The position numbers and the translations under genes are program-made. A stretch of DNA of 64,000 nt from Eutypa lata (lineage: Eukaryota > Ascomycota > Sordariomycetes > Xylariales > Diatrypaceae): assembly GCA_022661535.1 (NCBI GenBank), contig JAKULF010000007.1:1922001-1986000 (forward strand). The letters are read 5' to 3'. Below the pieces are notes generated by a model, which had not been told where the DNA came from, searched no databases, and saw only the letters and a program-made list of their open reading frames with translations. Positions 22,369-36,335 of the stretch are shown here, in pieces; within the stretch, counting starts at the first letter, position 1; each line of letters opens with the position of its first letter.

Positions 22369-24430
22369 ATGGTGAATGACCAGCAACAAGGCTCCGAGTC
22401 ACGCGACGCACCCAACGACTATGTTTTAGACAACTTGGACGACGATGCCATTGAGGCCAATGGCCTACTTCAGGATCCCAGCAGCTACTCAAATCATGCC
22501 GAAAGTAGCCATGCTACTGCTACCACAAGCAAATATGGTGGTCATTTAAGGGACAGATTGCCAACGCGCCAGAAATGGAAGATATTCCTTGTGGTTAATG
22601 GCCTGACGTCGTTGATACACGGTAAGAGCTCAAAGAATCAATTAACCGTATAATAATATATACATACGAATCAAACGATGAAAGTGCTTGCTTGCTTGCT
22701 AACTAGTATTCAGGATATGGCGTCAGCTGTGCCTCAAATATTGAAGGCCCCATCCACAAAGATTTCTGGTCCATCAACCTATTGCCTTTGGTCAGCTTAA
22801 CCTATCCAGTCACCACGGCGGCGTGCATACCGCTAGCTGGGTGGCTTGTCAAGATATTTGACCTGAAGATACTCCACCTCATCTCTCTAGCCGTCATAAT
22901 GATAGGTTATATCGTTGCCGGCGCTGCACCCAATATATATTTCATCATCGCAGGCCGTACTATAATGGCCACTGGTGGGAGTATCCTTTATCAATCGTGG
23001 GTTTGAGAATCTAAGGAGTTTAGGTAAAGTAACTAGGTATCTAACTCGGATTTTAGGGCTGTATCTTTTAATTCTATATACGCTCAACCCCACGAGCTTG
23101 CCCTGACCCAGGCTTTCTTAGCTGCAATATTTGCCGTTGGCCTGGTTGGAGGTCCCTTAATAGGTTCGCTCATACGCTATTTCACTGTCCACCGATATTT
23201 CACTAACCGCAATTTCAGGGGGTTCCATTGCGGATAGCACACATAATTGGCGATGGGTTAGTAGAGACCAACATGATCACCGCCCTCTCACCTCTAATTA
23301 CTGCACTTTAGGCGTTCTTCATCGCGTTGCCGGTACTAAGCATCGCCTTGATCATATCTCTCGCCAGTCTACCTCGCCATCACATGCGGACGAAAAAGCC
23401 GATTCTTGCACGACTTAAGGAGCTCGACTGGATCGGCCACTCGCTGCATATGAGTACTCTCCTCCTATTCACATTGGCTTGTATAAGTTCCGGGCCATCG
23501 TGGGAGTGGAATACAACCAGCGCGAGAGGCACTTGGATGCTATTCGCCGGCATGCTCCTGGCGTACATTGTCCAGCAATCGTTCAGCCTCGGCGTAGCCC
23601 GCGAGCGGCGCATCATGCCCTGCTCTCTGCTCCGGGACCGCACCGTGTTCCTAACATGGATCTGCACCATGTGCGCCGGGGCCGCCTGCGGTCTCGTCGT
23701 ATACTACACGCCCATCTACTTCGTCCTGATGCGCATCCATAGCCGCCTGGACGCCACGTCGCGACTGATACCCTTCATGTGCACGTTCATCATCTCGGCC
23801 CTCCTATCCGGCGGCCTACTCGGCTACCTTCGCGCCTACAGGCTCGTCTTCATGGTAGGCGCGGCGCTCCTCGCCGTCGGCAGCGGTCTCCTGCACGGCA
23901 TCACCCCCGACACGGACGACCACGCCATCAAAGTCTACGAGGCGTTCATCGGCGCCGGAGCCGGCGTGCTCTGGCACCTCGCGACGCCCGTGTGTGCCAT
24001 TGCGCTGGCGCCCGAGCGCCACCTCGACCAGAGCTCCCTCCAGAGCATGGCGCAGTTCGGCGGCATCGCCGTGGCCCGCAACGTCGCGGCCGTCCTCTAC
24101 CACGGCGTGGGGTCGCGGCTCCTGAAGGACGCCGTGGCCGACGCCGCCTACTCGGACGAGGACGTGCGCGAGCTGCTGTCCGGCATCCGGTCCGCCATCA
24201 TGACCGAGACCAACCCCGACACCCTGGTCCTCGTCTTCGAGATCATCGTCGAGGCCACCGCGCGCTGCTTCTCCGTCCTGGTCATCGCCGGCATCGTGTC
24301 CTTCGTCGCCGCCTGCTGCCTGAGGACCGACGAGCCCGACTTCTGGAACCCCAAGACGCTGCCGGGCGGCAGCGGCCGGCGCGGTAGGGCGGCCTCGGCT
24401 GGGGGTTCGCATTCCCCGCTGCCGGAGTGA
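22369..24430 (+). CDS. MFS drug efflux transporter, DHA2-like (5 exons)
   Basis: Predicted 14-TM proton-driven exporter of the DHA2 group, which includes fungal toxin and drug efflux pumps. Exons 22369-22621, 22714-22996, 23057-23163, 23219-23256 and 23312-24430 close in phase to 599 residues. A hydrophilic N-terminal tail (~85 residues, Asp/Ser-rich) precedes TM1. Diagnostic stretches: FWSINLLPLVSLTYPVTTA, GRTIMATGGSILYQSAVSF, LVGGPLIGGSIADSTHNWRW followed by AFFIALP; the last corresponds to the family WRWxFxINLP signature. The long fifth exon carries the remaining helices and a Gly/Arg-rich cytosolic tail. The substrate is unknown and no biosynthetic genes are adjacent. Exon 5 is far richer in G+C than exons 1-4. 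Splice sites of the tiny 38-nt exon 4 were set by phase and by the signature motif. Confidence 0.87.
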
Positions 24431-25378
24431 AAGATGGGCTGGCTTGACTGGCTTGACTGGCCTGGGTAGATATGTAATGAACTAGTTAGTTGGAAGGGGG
24501 GATGGGGTTGCGGGGGAAGAAAGATGATGATTGATTGGGTCGTTAGAGTTGATAAAAGCTTTTTGTGCAATGAAATGATACCACCTGTCGGTTTTGGAGG
24601 TCAACAAGCAAAGAAGCAAGGGTGCATGTACATTGTTATGACTGACTGCGTTATTGTGGTGATATGTTGGTGATATAAAAACAGCCTGTCTGATGTTTAG
24701 CATTGAGATATCTTCGTCTTATTGATATGTACTACAAACATAGCGCATTAGCTACCTGTATATATCCTCAGCTCATCTCGGATTCGAAATTCGCGTGGTG
24801 ACTCTTAACGTAGGTGGTAGGTTCTCTCCGCAATGTCGAGTGAGCTTTCCACGGAAAGCTAGTTTACGGCACGGATAATGTCCTCCCATCTACGGTCTCT
24901 CAATTTTAGCCGCATTTGCCACCGCCTCCTTGACAGAAAGTACATGCACACATGTCCGATAGTGAAAGCCAGCTCAACCAACCCGTCATATATTAGTACG
25001 TACCTCGCCGAACGCATCCTCAAGAGAACCAGGAATAGATCAACCTTTAGTAACCTCCTTGTGTAAACACCATTAGGCACATAGCTGCTGCTACTCACGC
25101 CACAGCGAGACTAAGGGAACTGCTCATCGATTAGCCTGTTCATAGTAACATTTATTATACGAGGTCTTTCAGCTCCCTCTTTGCTCGCCTAGTCCGGAAT
25201 TACGTTGCATTGTATATATTCGTAGCTACACTCTACTCTAAATTTGCCGCCGCTATTACAACCAGCATCCCTTACATTATCGTATATATATGTATATATA
25301 TATAACACTCAGTCGTCCGTTACATCCCACCCCACCCTTCTATCTATCTGCACCCTTCTACATCTGCTGTCCCCTTTT
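24431..25378. other. Shared 3' region of convergent genes, no gene seen
   Basis: Just under 1 kb between the transporter stop and the protease stop. It begins with a short direct repeat of GGCTTGACTG just after 24435 and includes an AT-rich TATATATGTATATATATA tract near 25280-25304. Open frames here are short and lack protein features. Confidence 0.5.
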
Positions 25379-27048
<1,670 letters not shown>

Positions 27049-27370
27049 CTTTGTTCTCTCTCTCTCTCTCTCTTCGTGGGGAAATTCGCTTAGTTTAGAG
27101 CAAACGGGGACGGGACAGCAACAGGTTTGTTTAGTTTGACGATAAAACTAAACTGACTGGACTGAACTACCTGGGACGGTAATCGTGGCGCTCCATCGCT
27201 TCTTATATACTTCGAATTAAACCTATAATACCATGTAGGCTATATATATAGGTAAGGGAAGCGGGTGATCGATCCACTTAGAAGGGACCCCCAACAATTT
27301 ACCTACTCTAGAAGGGGGGGTCGCTGATAAGCTAGGTAGCGTACCTACTATGCACGAAAATGCAATGCAT

Positions 27371-27388
27371 AGTTAGGTAGGTAGGTAG
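27371..27388. repeat. (TAGG)n-type microsatellite
   Basis: Short run AGTTAGGTAGGTAGGTAG in the protease upstream region. It belongs to the TAGG/CCTA family of short repeats scattered through most spacers of this window. Confidence 0.8.
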
Positions 27389-28556
27389 AAAAAAAGGGCG
27401 CCTGGAACGCGATGGTTGAAAAGCTCAGGTGGATACGAGGCTCGGGCTGACAATGCATCGTGACGAGCCGGGGTGGCCCTCCGAATATAGAAGGTGGGTT
27501 TTCCTATTTTACATACTGACGACATTGGGCTAGGGCGCGAAAGCAAGCCCGTATCTTTGTTTTTTTTCTTTCTTTCTCAACTCGCAGGGCGAATCAACTG
27601 AATACATGCTCAAATGCCGGGTCCCTGCCAAGCGGTGAACCTGGTGCCGCTGCTGGTGCGGTGCTGTTGTGCTGGTTCTGTGTGGGAGCTGGTTATTTAC
27701 TCTAGTTAGCTTTCACATAACTATGGCCCCTTGAATGCTGTAACTCATTATCGGAATATGCCCGTCATTACGAACTGACCCCCGGGCCTCCACCCTAAGG
27801 ACTTGGTAATGGGGCCTTCATCGTTCAGCGATAACTACAGGTAAGTCGCCGAACGAACCAGGGCTAAGTAGGCTCTCCTTGGTCCGATCATACCTGAACC
27901 AAATCACTGGGTGAAGAATAAGTAGGTATTCAGGTATTCTACATAGAGAATTTATTCAACTTGAGATCGCCAATCTGTGACTATGCAGATAACCAAGGGC
28001 TGATGGTGCTAAGCCTTCTAAATCTAGGTATGTAAGATGCCCATCAAGAGGACAACCAATAGATTAGCTAGCTACTACTTATATAAGCACTATAACTGTA
28101 GCGCAGCTGTCAAAGATATCGTTGATCGACAGAAAATAGGATTTAACGGTAGCAGCAGCAGCAGAGCCTTCCAGGCTTCAATCAATGCTTAAAGATCTGA
28201 TCCCACGTCAATAGTTTGGTCACGCAATCCGATTGGCTCTGTCATCGATACAGTATGTAGTTATTTTCGCGCGACCCTTCGCTTCGCAACATCCCGTCAC
28301 CAAATCGCATCACCCATCAATCACCAAGGATGCTTAATACGATCATAACGGATCCAGGTATTTAACTACATGCTTAACTATGTAGGTAAACACAGGCGGG
28401 AGAAGTCGAGAATAAGGCAGGTTAGTTCCGAAATGCAGGTAACCCTCCCTCCCCACTCCCCATGCAGGACAGCGGCTCCATGCGACGTTTCCCCCAAGTT
28501 TTCTCGATGTTCATTTCGTATGTATGTAGGCCTAGCTAGTAGGTAGGTTAGTTACA

Positions 28557-28580
28557 CTACCTACCTACCTACCTACCTAC
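28557..28580. repeat. (CTAC)6 microsatellite
   Basis: Six perfect CTAC units, preceded about 15 bp earlier by TAGGTAGG on the same strand, so the two could pair as an inverted repeat. The longest member of the TACC/TAGG word family in the window. Confidence 0.9.
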
Positions 28581-29006
28581 AGATTTCCGCATATATAGGA
28601 AGCTAGAAGGTCGTCGGTGGAGGGCTACATAGCAACCCTTGCCATATTAGTTAGCAGGTTATTTAGCTAGGTCCGGGTAGCTACTATATCCGTGCAAGCG
28701 CGTGGGCTTCTAAACGTCTTTAGACCGCACCTCCACATCGTGACCAACATTTCACGATGTTTATTAACGATTTGACCCAAACACGTAGTATCGCGCTTCG
28801 AGCCCGTATCTTGAACTATCCCTGTTTCCCATCATTTGTTCTTCTTTCCCCCTCCCCCTTGGACGGGCATCGCAGCATCAGTTACTGGCCTCAGCCGCTG
28901 TTGATCCTGTAGGCAACCAGCAGCAGAAGGAATCTTGGCGGCTGGATCCTCAGTGGAAGGGGGAGCTTCAGTTAGGCTGTGTTTGTTTGAAGATCAGAGT
29001 CAAAAG

Positions 29007-29020
29007 TACCTACGTAGGTA
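29007..29020. repeat. TACCTACGTAGGTA palindrome
   Basis: A perfect 14-nt inverted repeat followed within 30 bp by GTAGGTACGTATGTAGGTAG. The same half-site recurs as larger or smaller palindromes at 37394-37403, 38633-38648 and 43117-43126. Confidence 0.8.
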
Positions 29021-29122
29021 AGCTATGTATGTAGGTACGTATGTAGGTAGTTGTAACGCGCAGCGGCGGATAAGGCTTGCAGGGCTGAATTAAGAAATTC
29101 TGACTTAGGTGCAAGTCGCCGT

Positions 29123-29140
29123 TGTGTGTGTGTGTGTGTG
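29123..29140. repeat. (TG)9 microsatellite
   Basis: Nine perfect TG dinucleotides in a non-coding spacer; a potential Z-DNA-forming or polymorphic marker sequence. Confidence 0.9.
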
Positions 29141-29631
29141 CCCGTCAGAACCTTGTTAGAATGTCTGTCGATCGGAAAGAATGACTGACTGACCGACTGA
29201 CTACGGAGTACGAAGTATCAGCGACAGGAACCACGGCACCACGATATAATTTGATCTTCGGGTTAGGTTTCCAGTTTAGGCTGCTGGGGACCTGTCAAGC
29301 AGGGCCTATAGTTACGTACCTAGTTAATACGAGCCTAAATTTCCAATATCTATAGGGCATAACTAAAGTACCTAAGGCGCGCAGTTGCTTGGCACAACCG
29401 AAAATGTCCCCCCTTTGGGGTTTCACTAGACCCCCCTAACTTGGCTACCCAACTAGCGTCAGCGGTTTTCGATTTCCTCAAAGAGTACTAGTCCTATGTA
29501 TAAGGTGGTTAAACCGTTATACTCGCTTGCCACGGAGCCGTATTCGGCTACGGCTTTGCTTGGTCAAATATGTATGTATGTGCCTTGTCGCGTGCCCCAA
29601 GATGCGGCTCAGCATACCTATGTAGGGTAGG

Positions 29632-29660
29632 CATGATATGATATGGTATGGTATGGTATC
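29632..29660. repeat. Pentanucleotide ATGAT/ATGGT repeat
   Basis: Five to six tandem pentamers, first ATGAT then ATGGT, in the spacer upstream of the patatin-like gene's 3' end. Simple slippage repeat. Confidence 0.75.
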
Positions 29661-30893
29661 TTATAACACTTCAGACGAATGTTTGGTAAAGAAATACGAT
29701 CTGTAGGTGATCTCTTCTCCTACTAGGAAGGTCTCATCGCTCTGCTGGGCAGAAATGGGCAGATTCCGAGTATACGAGGTAGGCGATCCAGGGATCCAAA
29801 TCGCTGAGCACATATACTACTATGCTGCATGCATGCATGCCTACTCAAGGACTATTCTTTCGGGGGTTGAAAGCGCATAACACCAAACACACATCGTATC
29901 CTCCCCTTTTCTCCTCCATGCGCAACTTATAGCTACCACAAGGCAGCAGTGTGATAAGTAAGATCAAGTCAGCATGCCAAGGGGTGAGGTTACAGGCTAG
30001 AAATGGGGGAGGTAGGTACGATGTTTATGAGATAGCCGTATTATGCGCGGTGTAGAAAGGAAACAATATGATTGCAGTAGGGACATCAACGTACCTGCAT
30101 GCTGATAAACCCGGCCTCCCGACCTCGTACAGAGCTTCGATGTTGTGTCCCATCCACACTTTGGTTGGGAGTCGATGCAAGTAAGCTTTCAAGAGAACCA
30201 AGCAATGTTGTCACCGAGACCATAGCTGTACGTAAAATGTGCATGTGTCGATCCAGCAGCGGTGGTCTCTTGGGTCAGAAATAAGATATACTACCATACA
30301 TGGTTTAGTAGACCATGAGGAGTATGCGTATTCAAGGTGAACGGGATGCATATCCCAAGTCTAGGCATACAGCTACTATTAACTTGAACTTGCCTTTGAC
30401 AGAAAGAAGGGCTCCTCGTCCTTCATACCTACTGATATCTCCATACCGTGGAAGAGATACGGTCTAGAACACAATATTCACATGCATATATTAGTAGTGC
30501 GTTGATAATTCCTTCGGGAGGGGATCATTTCCACCACGAAGAACTTAGAATGAAAATACTGTTAAATTGTATACTAAGGGAACCGATCTAGAGAGAACAC
30601 CATGGGAGCAGACATAGACAGCTAGGTTTCCGAAACAATGTACGTACGTATTCATACTAACAAAAAAAGGGGGTATCCATCCGGTCGTTATCATATACAT
30701 AGGGAACTTAAGCCAACCCCTGCCCATTAGAAGACTAAGTTCAGAGCTCACAACACAAAAGCAGAACACGCCAATGATATCCTTTTTTCGTCTCGATCGT
30801 GACATCGTAATCCAGCCTCATCTAGAGGTTCATAGAGATTGTAGCCTATTTCCCCAATTCGCTCCAAGCACTAGTTGCCTTGATTGAGGTCTA

Positions 30894-33025
30894 TTACCGA
30901 TTTCTGTATTCTGGCTTTCTTGCCATGTTAACGATCGGTGGTGGTTCGTCGTCATCTAAAGGATAGGGCGGAGCAGCTGACGAGGTTGGAGGGGGTCGAC
31001 GTCCGGCCCCCAACTGAGATTCCGGCAACGGGGTTTTTGGAGGCAGCGGCGGTGGTTCGATGCGGAACGGCTGATGCTGCCTAAACGCAGGGTGGATGTT
31101 CGAGTCATTCTGCTGTCTCCGCGGATGCTCGTCCGAAGACATAATAGCGATCTTGTCCGAACCAGATGCGGTTCGATACTGTGCCGGCGTGGGTGCTGTG
31201 ACTATTAGACGGTCGGGCTCCTCAATTGAAGGTGGTTTTGCGACAGCTGGAAGTACAGTCGAAGAATCTGTCTTGCGCGCTGGACGTGCTGCTTTAAGAG
31301 GAGGAGAAGCGTGACTGGTAGGAGGTGGGATTCGCTCTCCTGAACTGCGGGGACTGTGATTTGGATTGGACCCGGGAAGAGAAAGGTGATCTATTTGGTC
31401 CACGCCAGAATCATACGACTGTCGGCTCGGAGGGCTGCCGCGGATCGCTGGCACCAAAGGATAATCGCCAGGAAGCTCAACAGCCAACGGTATGCTCATC
31501 GATGGCATGAGGTTCGTGGCAGGCTCAGAGACATTGCTCATCCTTTCCCACCTCAGCTTCGCCCTATGTATCTTGGCCAGTTTCGCTGATGATTGTTGCA
31601 CCATCCTTTGTTCGGCGTCTCGGCCCAGGTACCTCCTCGTTCCTGTACTAATATCGCCCAGTCGATGCCACTCATTCATCCCAAATTCGCCGACACCAAT
31701 CTCGACGTTCAGCCGGTAGTAATTCTCAATGTTTACGCCCCGCCTCATGAGATAGTCCTTCTTCATGCGTTCGTGTATAGCTTCGCAACCCTCGATTTTA
31801 GTAATCAACTTTTTCCTTGCCTCTGCAAAATCGCCCATGAAACCCTCGTACCAAACATGCGAATTTTGGTCAGTACCCTTCGGCCGCTTTCCAGTGCCGA
31901 TACTGATGAATACACCGACATCACGTCCAGGCCACTCGTTGACAGTAGCTTCGTCGAGAGCGAAGGGTGATGGGTTAAATGTACCTGCGCCATCATCGTG
32001 GAAAAGAGACTGTCCTATTCGAATAGGTTTGAATGCTAGCCCGATCGCGCAAGTCGCTCGGCCAGCCTCCCAGATCTTGCAATCGTACTCTGGTGCTGGT
32101 TCCTTCCGCGAGTCATAAGAGCGTAGAACAGCAGGATCGCCGCCTCTGGGGGTGCCCTTATACATGGCTGTAATCGCGCTGCGAAGATTGTTAGTCATGG
32201 TATACATATGATAATGTGTAGAATAGTGATGTTTTACGTTTTTGTCCTGTTTTCTCTGGAATCATACAGTCGGGCGTTAGGGTCGCCGCCGTGTGACCCA
32301 CGGTAAGTTGGCCGTGCCATCTGACTTGACGGGCTTCGAGCACTGAAGCTGACAACACTGGCATTGCTCTGGTGGCGCCTGGGAGCAGCAGCGCTCGAAC
32401 GCGAGGCTACAGACAACGGACTGACAAGATCCGAAGCTTCTCCGTCGTTCCCCTCGGCATCCAACACAGTATGTTCCCTAACGGCCTCCTTGATGGCCTG
32501 TTCTAGCATCGAGGCTTTAAAAAGAGTGGATCGATAGGGAATTCCGACAATAGTCTTATCTGTTTCAAATACTCTTCTAGTCATGCGTACATAGAGCTCT
32601 TTGCACTGTTCCAGGTCGAGTCGAAGGCGGCCAAGCATGATGGCGATAAGTCCGCCGGTTCCGGTGCCAACTATTAAATCAAAGTGGTCGCATGGCTTGG
32701 GTATCTCGTGTCTTCGCGGCGCTCGTCCTTCTATTTCGACAAATGTCCTAGAAGCCGGTCAGTACTTGATCACAAGGCTATGGCACGCGGTGTGTGTATA
32801 TATATCTATACATACCTATGCATGATTTCTTGTATGATGATGAGCATTGAGTATCCGCGAACTCCGCCTCCATCTGTCGCGTACGTGTAAGTAGTTATTT
32901 CAATCGTTAGAATTCACAAGGAAGGGGAAACCGATCCCAAAAGAGTGCTAGAACATACCTAAACTCAATATCCTCAAAGGAGGACCTTTGGTAGTGTCCT
33001 TCCTCTTAATCCCCTCGGACTCCAT
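30894..33025 (-). CDS. Patatin-like phospholipase-fold protein with altered nucleophile elbow (4 exons)
   Basis: Patatin-fold proteins are usually lipid acyl hydrolases with a Ser-Asp dyad. Exons 33025-32959, 32873-32816, 32747-32238 and 32178-30894 close in phase to 639 residues. The oxyanion motif DGGGVRG is intact (~23-29). The nucleophile elbow expected as G-x-S-x-G reads GTGTGG (~69-74), placing Gly-71 where the serine should be. The segment RMTRRVFETDKTIVGIPYRS follows, as in fungal patatin-like proteins. The dyad Asp lies in HDDGAGTFN (~273). From about residue 420 the protein is disordered and Pro/Ser-rich (for example EPPPLPPKTPLPES). There is no signal peptide or membrane segment. 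Hydrolase activity is doubtful; a lipid-binding or regulatory role is possible. I recall similar GTGTGG elbows in fungal relatives but cannot verify this here. Confidence 0.88.
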
Positions 33026-35855
33026 TTTACACGGTGTCGAGCGTATTTGCTAGGTTTTTTCCTTCTTCTTCGTTACAAGCTAGAAAGTGTGTTCGCGATC
33101 GAATCAAGTACAAGGTAGAGAAGAGGGAGTTGGTGAGATTTGTTTTAGGATCGGAGTTGGGAAAGTGTCCCCGCCGTAGATGTTGTTGGTTGCTCAAGGG
33201 TTGTTAGGTTAGGTCTGACTATTTTCGAGTGACGACACAGAGCTGGGTAGGGGTAGGTAGGTATGTCGGTATGTATGTTCCTGGCAACTGCGGCGATCAC
33301 TTGCCGGATGCCTCCTGACGTATTGTATGTACAGTGCTTTGTAATGTGGCTGAAACTTTCCCGACTGATCCTTTGCTTGAAGATGTCTTGGTTTAACCTC
33401 TAAGAGAAGGATAAAATGTTGGGTACGCCTTACTATAGGAATCAATTTAATACAAATCCCACGTTAGATGATGAAACTTGATAGAAAATCTTAAAATCAA
33501 CAATATAAAACTGATAGAATATGCAACCATGCGAGTTGTCTCTTTTACTACAATAGCTGAATGCCATATTGCGATCCAATGAGTTCCGTAAACTTATTAC
33601 GGGTAATTGTGGCTGAGCCTTCACTAGAACGCTTGGCAGATCGAGTCAGAAGACAATGTGCTAGGTAGATAAGTACATTCACATTTGCCTATGACTAGCA
33701 GATATTACGTGCAAACATATGTACTTAGATACTTCATGCAGTATGATGTGAGGAAGCCACTTGTAAGACTTCGCCTCAACCGAAAGAACTGATAATCGTA
33801 ACTAAATATTTTCGTTCACTTTGCCTTTCGGAATTGATGGGATTCCCGTGAACTAAGTCCTCCTTCTTTACCCACTCACAGTTATTTATGTAGTATGAAC
33901 GAGAACAATGATGAATAGAGATAATCTGTGATTATCGATGCCATCATAATTGTTCATCGCTTATGAGTGCCTGCCCGGTTTTGAAAGCGCGTCTTGGCTT
34001 CCATCAAGACTAGCTGATCTTGACCAATTCCATAATTTCATTGGATATCGCATCGCAGCATCGTGCTTTAGGCGCCTACAGGGGAACCACTGGAACTCGA
34101 TTCCAGCAATCCCGAAAAATTCTTCAACAAGAGGAACAGCAAAGGAACAGCTAGGTAGATGATAGACAATATGTAGGTCATGTGGATGCAAGTTTATCAC
34201 CGCAAACCAATGCCAGGTTTCAATTCCCGACAACCTATCAGCCTATGAAGGTGCCTGACCTAAGCCGGTTACTTCGTAGTTTGGGATTACATAATGGCTG
34301 ATTGAGCAGTACGAAGTTTCGGGATTATCCGTCAGGTTTAAACGGCATAATAAGCGGCAATTAATTATATTCAATGCCCGTTCCATTGATAACACGGCGA
34401 TGTCATTCACTCGGTCAAGTACTAATTTCTCACAGTTTATGACAGCTTCTCTGGATCATCATATTACAATGTTAGATGTAATGTCACCCGTAGGGCATAA
34501 AATATATAACTCAGTCCGTACAATAGTATTTCTCTAGTGCCCACTGCAGTAACTTCATGTGAATATTGAAACGGTTTAGTACCAGTGAATACAACTAACT
34601 ATCATATCATATCTATATTCACCTACATATCTTCAGAGATGCAGGCTTGCCAAACAGAAGTTGGAAAACATACTTTATGGTACCTTAATTACCTCGCTTA
34701 TATAGCTCTTTCCTCATAGTCATCCACGTAAACAACACCCACGTTACATACAGAAGTTTGAAACTCGAATCATCCACTTCTACGAAGCCAGTTATATTTT
34801 CTCAGCTCAATAAATTAGTTATAAACCTAGCTTAGAAGAACTAGATCTCTATAGCAACGTCACATTAATATTGCTTGGGTCAATGCCGTATATGGTTGTG
34901 TAGGACCGATAAGTTGAACGGCGACCGAGTCAGGGCCGACCTCATCATCCTAGGGCAGCTTAGTAAGATTTAAAAGGTCTTACAGTGGGTGAAGCTGTGT
35001 CTACTGCATATACTTCGTAATGTTCAGCAGCGGAAACTACGATGTGACATTGTATTATGGTAATTGTATCGTGACAAGGTGCCTAAGCTAGAAATACGGT
35101 GTTTATACCTTATACCCGAGACCAACAATCTTATGCTACTAGATAGTACTATCATTACATACGCTTATGGATGACTAAGGATTGAAGTTGAGGTTGATTG
35201 AGGATTACAAAGGATTTCTTCTTGACTTGTTGATATTAGAAGGGAGAACCCCGATGTCGCTATAGTGCAACTGCGTTTTTGTCTCTTGCGTTGGTGGCTT
35301 TTCGCTTTCCAACTACCAAGCGATCTTGATCTTCTTTTAAGTATTTTATCCGTAGCACTGATCATATTAATATCGTAAATCATATCACAACTTGTCTATG
35401 AGCCATGGAGCATATGATGACAAGTTGCTTTGTAGGACAGTGGCACTTTAGCTTAATGGTTTCAGCCCTAAATCATATCTATTGCTTCTACTCATAATAA
35501 CTTTGGCAATCCTTGAGAATATGGATACAAACATGATATCACTTAGGTCAATAAGATATTTACGCTGTAGACGAAGAACCGCCTATACATAGACAAATGA
35601 AGTATATTGTATTATATCACAATCCGGCTTTTGTTACGTGTTATTAATTGCAATAGAGGACGTATTCGTCTCAGAATTAGATGAAATAAAATATTTCAAA
35701 CACAATTTGTATGAGACTGCATTGGTCGAATACTTTCCCTTAGTTCCAGGAGCCACCTAGTCTCGCTGATGAAGAACTAATGCTGTGACGCGTAGGAAAG
35801 CTCTACGCGGCTAACTGCTAACCCCCGAATGTCTAAGTGGAAAGTGACTAATGAA
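33026..35855. other. Intergenic AT-rich spacer, no gene seen
   Basis: About 2.8 kb upstream of the patatin-like gene and downstream of the hypothetical at 35856. From about 33450 to 35750 it is clearly AT-rich with no open frame over 90 codons. This could be old repeat-derived sequence altered by C-to-T mutation (RIP), but I recognise no element. The first ~300 bp (33026-33330) is a plausible promoter for the patatin-like gene. Confidence 0.5.
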
Positions 35856-36335
35856 TCAATTCATATCTTTCTGACGTAGGTGCATGTCGTATTCGATGAC
35901 AGCAATCAGCCACTCTCCTCTCTGCTTATGGTTCAGAGTGATGAGAGGCAGTTTAGCAGCCGAGTCTGCCGCGCTGAGGACCAACAGACGTGCATGCATC
36001 TGAAGCATTGCACGAGCTAATAGGGTGCCGAGAGTCCACTTCCTCCGCATCCTTCGCGTCCCGTAGAACGTGAGGATGTCCTGTTCGTCTTTCGGGCCGT
36101 CCCAGGCCCAGAGCCCGTATTCTACATCGGCTTTGTCGAACGGCAAGCGCATCTTGGCATCTTCGGTCCCGTATTCGTTAAGACAATGCTCTTTGCGAAA
36201 ATTGTCGGCATACTTCCTGAAGTCCTTCGAGTTCATCAGCTCCGACGTCGTGCAGGCCGGCAAGGAGTACTCGGCGTCGATGCCGTTGCAACCCCCTGCG
36301 AGGTCGAATCTTTCGAGCCTGTTTGAAGTCGGCAT
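35856..36335 (-). CDS. Hypothetical protein, 159 residues
   Basis: Single open frame from ATG at 36335. I do not recognise a family. The protein is hydrophilic and mixed alpha/beta in character, with segments EYGLWAWDGPKDEQDILTFYG and RRMRRKWTLGTLLARAMLQMHARLLVLSAADSAA; there is no signal peptide or transmembrane helix. Support: it is by far the longest frame in a ~7 kb stretch, its third codon positions favour G/C inside an AT-rich surround, and a CATATAAAACC TATA-like box lies about 110 bp upstream. Against: no recognisable domain, and it may be only a fragment of a larger degenerate gene. Confidence 0.4.
   Translation of the reverse strand: MPTSNRLERFDLAGGCNGIDAEYSLPACTTSELMNSKDFRKYADNFRKEHCLNEYGTEDAKMRLPFDKADVEYGLWAWDGPKDEQDILTFYGTRRMRRKWTLGTLLARAMLQMHARLLVLSAADSAAKLPLITLNHKQRGEWLIAVIEYDMHLRQKDMN

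Larger units (their letters stand above)
27049..30893. other. Long intergenic spacer with simple repeats
   Basis: About 3.8 kb without a credible gene between the protease promoter and the 3' end of the patatin-like gene. It holds several microsatellites (listed separately), a TACCTACGTAGGTA palindrome at 29007-29020 and many scattered TAGGTA/TACCTA words. Open frames are all under 90 codons with no features. No transposase, long terminal repeat pair or RNA gene was seen. Confidence 0.55.

Noticed and set aside
23779..24412. Long Arg-rich plus-strand and Asp/Gly-rich minus-strand frames
   Set aside because: They overlap exon 5 of the DHA2 transporter and come from its high GC3.
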